From Adenanthera pavonina (taxonomy: Eukaryota > Streptophyta > Magnoliopsida > Fabales > Fabaceae), in assembly GCA_026686845.1 (NCBI GenBank), contig JAIVEN010000016.1, positions 7,643,501-7,707,500 on the forward strand: DNA of 64,000 nt, given 5' to 3'. The translations under genes and the position numbers were made by a program. This document shows positions 61,601 to 64,000 of the stretch, in pieces. Numbering within the stretch: the stretch's first letter is position 1; every line of letters begins with the position of its first letter. Under the pieces are notes generated by a model, which saw nothing but the letters and a program-made list of their open reading frames with translations, did not search any database and was not told the DNA's origin.

Positions 61601-63195
61601 AAAAAAGTTGTTACATGAATTTTAAGGGAAGCAACCGTGAATAAGGAAAACTTTCTGATCCGGTCCTGAGAATTCGATTTCCTTATAAAAACAGGACATA
61701 TTTTCTTTGGTACCCAACAGATTCAAATGCCTTAGAATATATTTATTTTTCTCAAGATTTATGAATTTAGTTATTTTTTGCAACTTCAAAACCCAAAAAG
61801 AAGAAAAACCAACTCCATCCTTAACTTTGTCACTTCACCAACTTATAAAACTTAAAAGACTAGAGGCAAATTTAGAGGATTACAACTGGTAAAGAGAAGG
61901 ATCTTGAAAGAGGGAGGGAGATGAATTAATTAATTTGGATTCTTTTCGACCAGAGTAGTCGTACTAAAAGAGATACAGTGGTAGGACCCATTTGTCAAAT
62001 AAGAAGAATATGATATATAAATAATTAGACATGAGTCAGATATTTTATATGGAGTTTAAAATAAATTATTTACTAGAGAAGTCAGCACATAGTTAATAGT
62101 TTAGTTTTCTAGGATTTTTGAATATATATTGATGATCAATAATATTCACTCCGTTCAAAATAATTGTCATTTTAGACTTTTTTTTTATATTTTAAAATAA
62201 GTGTTACTTTATAATTTTTAAGATAATGTTAATAATTTTTGACAAATTTATCATTCAATAATAATGAAAGAATAAAGAAACATTAAAAATTATTATATAA
62301 TTAATAAATGTATTAAAGTAAAACTTAATCAAACTTTATTAATTTTTAAATAATTTATTAGCTTTCTTAATTTATGTGCACATATTTAAAATGATAATTA
62401 TTTTGAAACAAATGAAATAATGAGTTATTTGGTGCCATGGTGTTTATTCATATCTATCATAGACAGATAGATATATGGTGCCAAATTAAATGTTATTTCT
62501 TTTTTACTGGTTAATTTTTTTTTTTTGGATGCAGACAATGAACACAGACGGGGAGCTTGCCACGTCTAATGACTTGACATCATCAGAGGAAAAATATAGA
62601 GCATTTAAATTTAATTTATTTTCTGACTCCATTTGCATTTTTTTTTTCCTATTGTAAAAGCCAAAACATATATATAGATGATCCACAGCTCGAATTCAGA
62701 AACAGACCTGTATCAAATTTACAGCCATAAAAAATAGTACTTGCTGTAATGGCACGGCACCTCCCAGTCCCTGCCCTGGACAAGAGGTGTTGGATCATGT
62801 GGGTCACAAGTGTAGTTGGAGGATGTTGTCTATAAGTACATCAAGTTACGCCTTGCGCCTACGTTCCTCGTATTTCATATATACAATCGTCGCGAAGTTG
62901 GAAGGCCTTTCGACAAGTCCACGTAGGACGTAGCTCAGCTTCTATGCATGCATGAGCCATAAACATGTTCCCAGGTAACAGTTGTACCCAGTTAGCCCCT
63001 TCCATTGTGATCACCAATGTATGTATGTATGTATTATATTACCCCACCCCTTCTTGTCAGAAAAGAAGACGAATTAATGTGGATTCTTTTCAATATAAGT
63101 TTTTCGTCGATAACCTTTTCAATATAAGTTGTTGTGCAACTAAAGAGATATATACTGGTAGGGCTCACTTATCAAGTGGAATACACTATTTTTTT
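60812..63195. repeat. Diverged direct duplication (two paired blocks)
   Basis: Block A: 60812-61000 and 62455-62730 share TATCATAGAT, TGGYGCCAAATT, GCCAAAACAT, GATCCA, and TTCAGAAACAGAC(T/C)TGTATCA in the same order. Block B: about 61922-62000 and 63070-63170 share GAATTAAT, TGGATTCTTTTC, ACTAAA, GAGATA and TGGTAGG. The order A-B / A'-B' indicates one duplicated segment, with later insertions and deletions. Confidence 0.65.
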
Positions 63196-64000
63196 TTTTT
63201 AATTTTTCTCTCATTACATGGATGATATGGTTAAAGAGGTACCGGGTTAAAATAAATAAATATTATTATTTATGTTATTTTTCTAATTAAATATATAATT
63301 TGTGTATGTAATGTAACTATGATTGTTCAATTAAAAAATATGCTCTCATTGTATTTTATTAAAAAATCACATAAATTTAATCTAAATAATAATACAAAGG
63401 GTATTCAAATGAATTCTATTTAAATTTTATAGTCCCTTTTGATTTTTTATCAAAACAATCTCTTCAGTAACATAACATGACGCTCAAAACTATATTTAGT
63501 CATAAAATTATATTTTACATTTTATGTTATTCTTTGAAGAAATATTTATTTATTTTGAGTGAATTTATAATTTTGAAGATATTTTCCACAAAAATAAAAA
63601 AACTAGTGTTGTAACTTTTTTGGTGATAACAACATCAACAACATTAATCTTATCCCATTAAGTGAAATTAAGTATATGAATCATACAACAGTATTGGACT
63701 TTAAAAAGCAAAACAATTTCTTTAGATATATCATTTATCAAGAAATCTTATTTTATAACCTTGTAATGTAGTCTATATGCACCTCTATTTTTTCCCAAAT
63801 TTTCTCATTGCTCTAATTTCCAGTCATTTCAAGTCAAGTTAAGTGCCATTTTTTGTTTCCCTCTATCTCTTTTTTAATAGGGCTAAAAGACTATTTGATA
63901 CAATGTTATTTATTAGAACTGAACTGAACTAACCGTTTGACCAGTTGAACCAATGTCACATATTGTCACATATGGTCCAAACAAAAGGGAGACCTGGCTT
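61601..64000. other. Intergenic right end of the window
   Basis: No gene is seen. Contains a Stowaway-like MITE (62145-62417) and the second copy of the duplicated segment. The last 100 bp (ACTAACCGTTTGACCAGTTG) resemble the ends of the ACCGGTT-rich element family at 37.1 kb, cut by the window edge. Confidence 0.45.
62145..62417. mobile_element. Stowaway-type MITE
   Basis: TA, then TTCACTCCGTTCAAAATAAT at the left; ATAATTATTTTGAAACAAATGAAA, then TA at the right, an imperfect inverse. About 273 bp. Its subterminal AAAATAATTGTCATTTTA resembles the element at 33452 (AAAATGATTGTCACTTT), so the two are probably one family. Confidence 0.7.

Noticed and set aside
1..64000. CRISPR arrays, bacterial operons or viral genes
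   Set aside because: None seen. Repeats present are microsatellites, MITEs or local duplications, and genes are spliced plant genes.

Overview
The window is AT-rich nuclear DNA from a flowering plant, most likely a eudicot. The evidence is intron-containing genes with GT-AG junctions, a CIN-type TCP factor, a NINJA/AFP repressor, a B-class plant RPA1, a plant G3BP-like protein, many MITEs and a plant hAT transposon. I see no bacterial operon, CRISPR array, organellar block or viral gene, and I do not name a species. All gene models were built by hand from ORFs, splice junctions and recalled family structure. No alignment or expression data were available.

Layout, left to right. 1-5200: intergenic, with a nested pile of small DNA transposons at about 2.4-4.4 kb. 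5814-7266 (+): a Ser/Pro-rich plant protein of unknown function, preceded by a 67-codon upstream ORF whose stop overlaps the main start. 8460-8920: a promoter rich in GGCCCA/TGGGCC motifs with an E2F-type site. It serves 9028-12342 (+), the 12-exon large subunit of replication protein A. 12964-17730: a whole hAT element with 8-bp target duplications and a decayed transposase. 18832-20884 (-): a glycerophosphodiester phosphodiesterase gene broken by a 2-nt deletion and a nonsense codon. 22938-26286 (-): a two-exon NINJA/AFP-family repressor. 28320-28508 (-): an RNase H tail from a non-LTR retroelement. 29764-34982 (-): a G3BP-like NTF2 + RRM + RGG protein with a Stowaway-type MITE in intron 1. 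37150-37775: a MITE that is an uninterrupted relative of the nested one at 2.7-3.8 kb. 37.97-41.4 kb: a gene-like stretch with no convincing ORF. 47520-48515 (+): a TCP5/13/17-like factor. 50.8-53.1 kb: several MITEs and a larger TIR element carrying gene-like sequence. 53822-54594: a hAT-like MITE. 54890-54960 (-): tRNA-Thr(CGU). 56669-59607 (-): an FCP1/SCP-like HAD protein with a DxN motif and three tandem N-terminal repeats. 60.8-63.2 kb: a diverged direct duplication upstream of that gene.

The genes do not form one pathway. They are independent housekeeping and regulatory genes (DNA replication and repair, lipid-headgroup hydrolysis, hormone-response repression, RNA binding, leaf development, phosphatase-like) separated by transposon-rich spacers. 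I found no convincing undescribed system. The observations most worth checking are the two lesions in the GDPD gene, the in-frame duplication inside RPA1, the HAD protein's altered first motif and repeats, the stop/start-overlapping upstream ORF, and the gene-like cargo in the 51.2-52.6 kb element.
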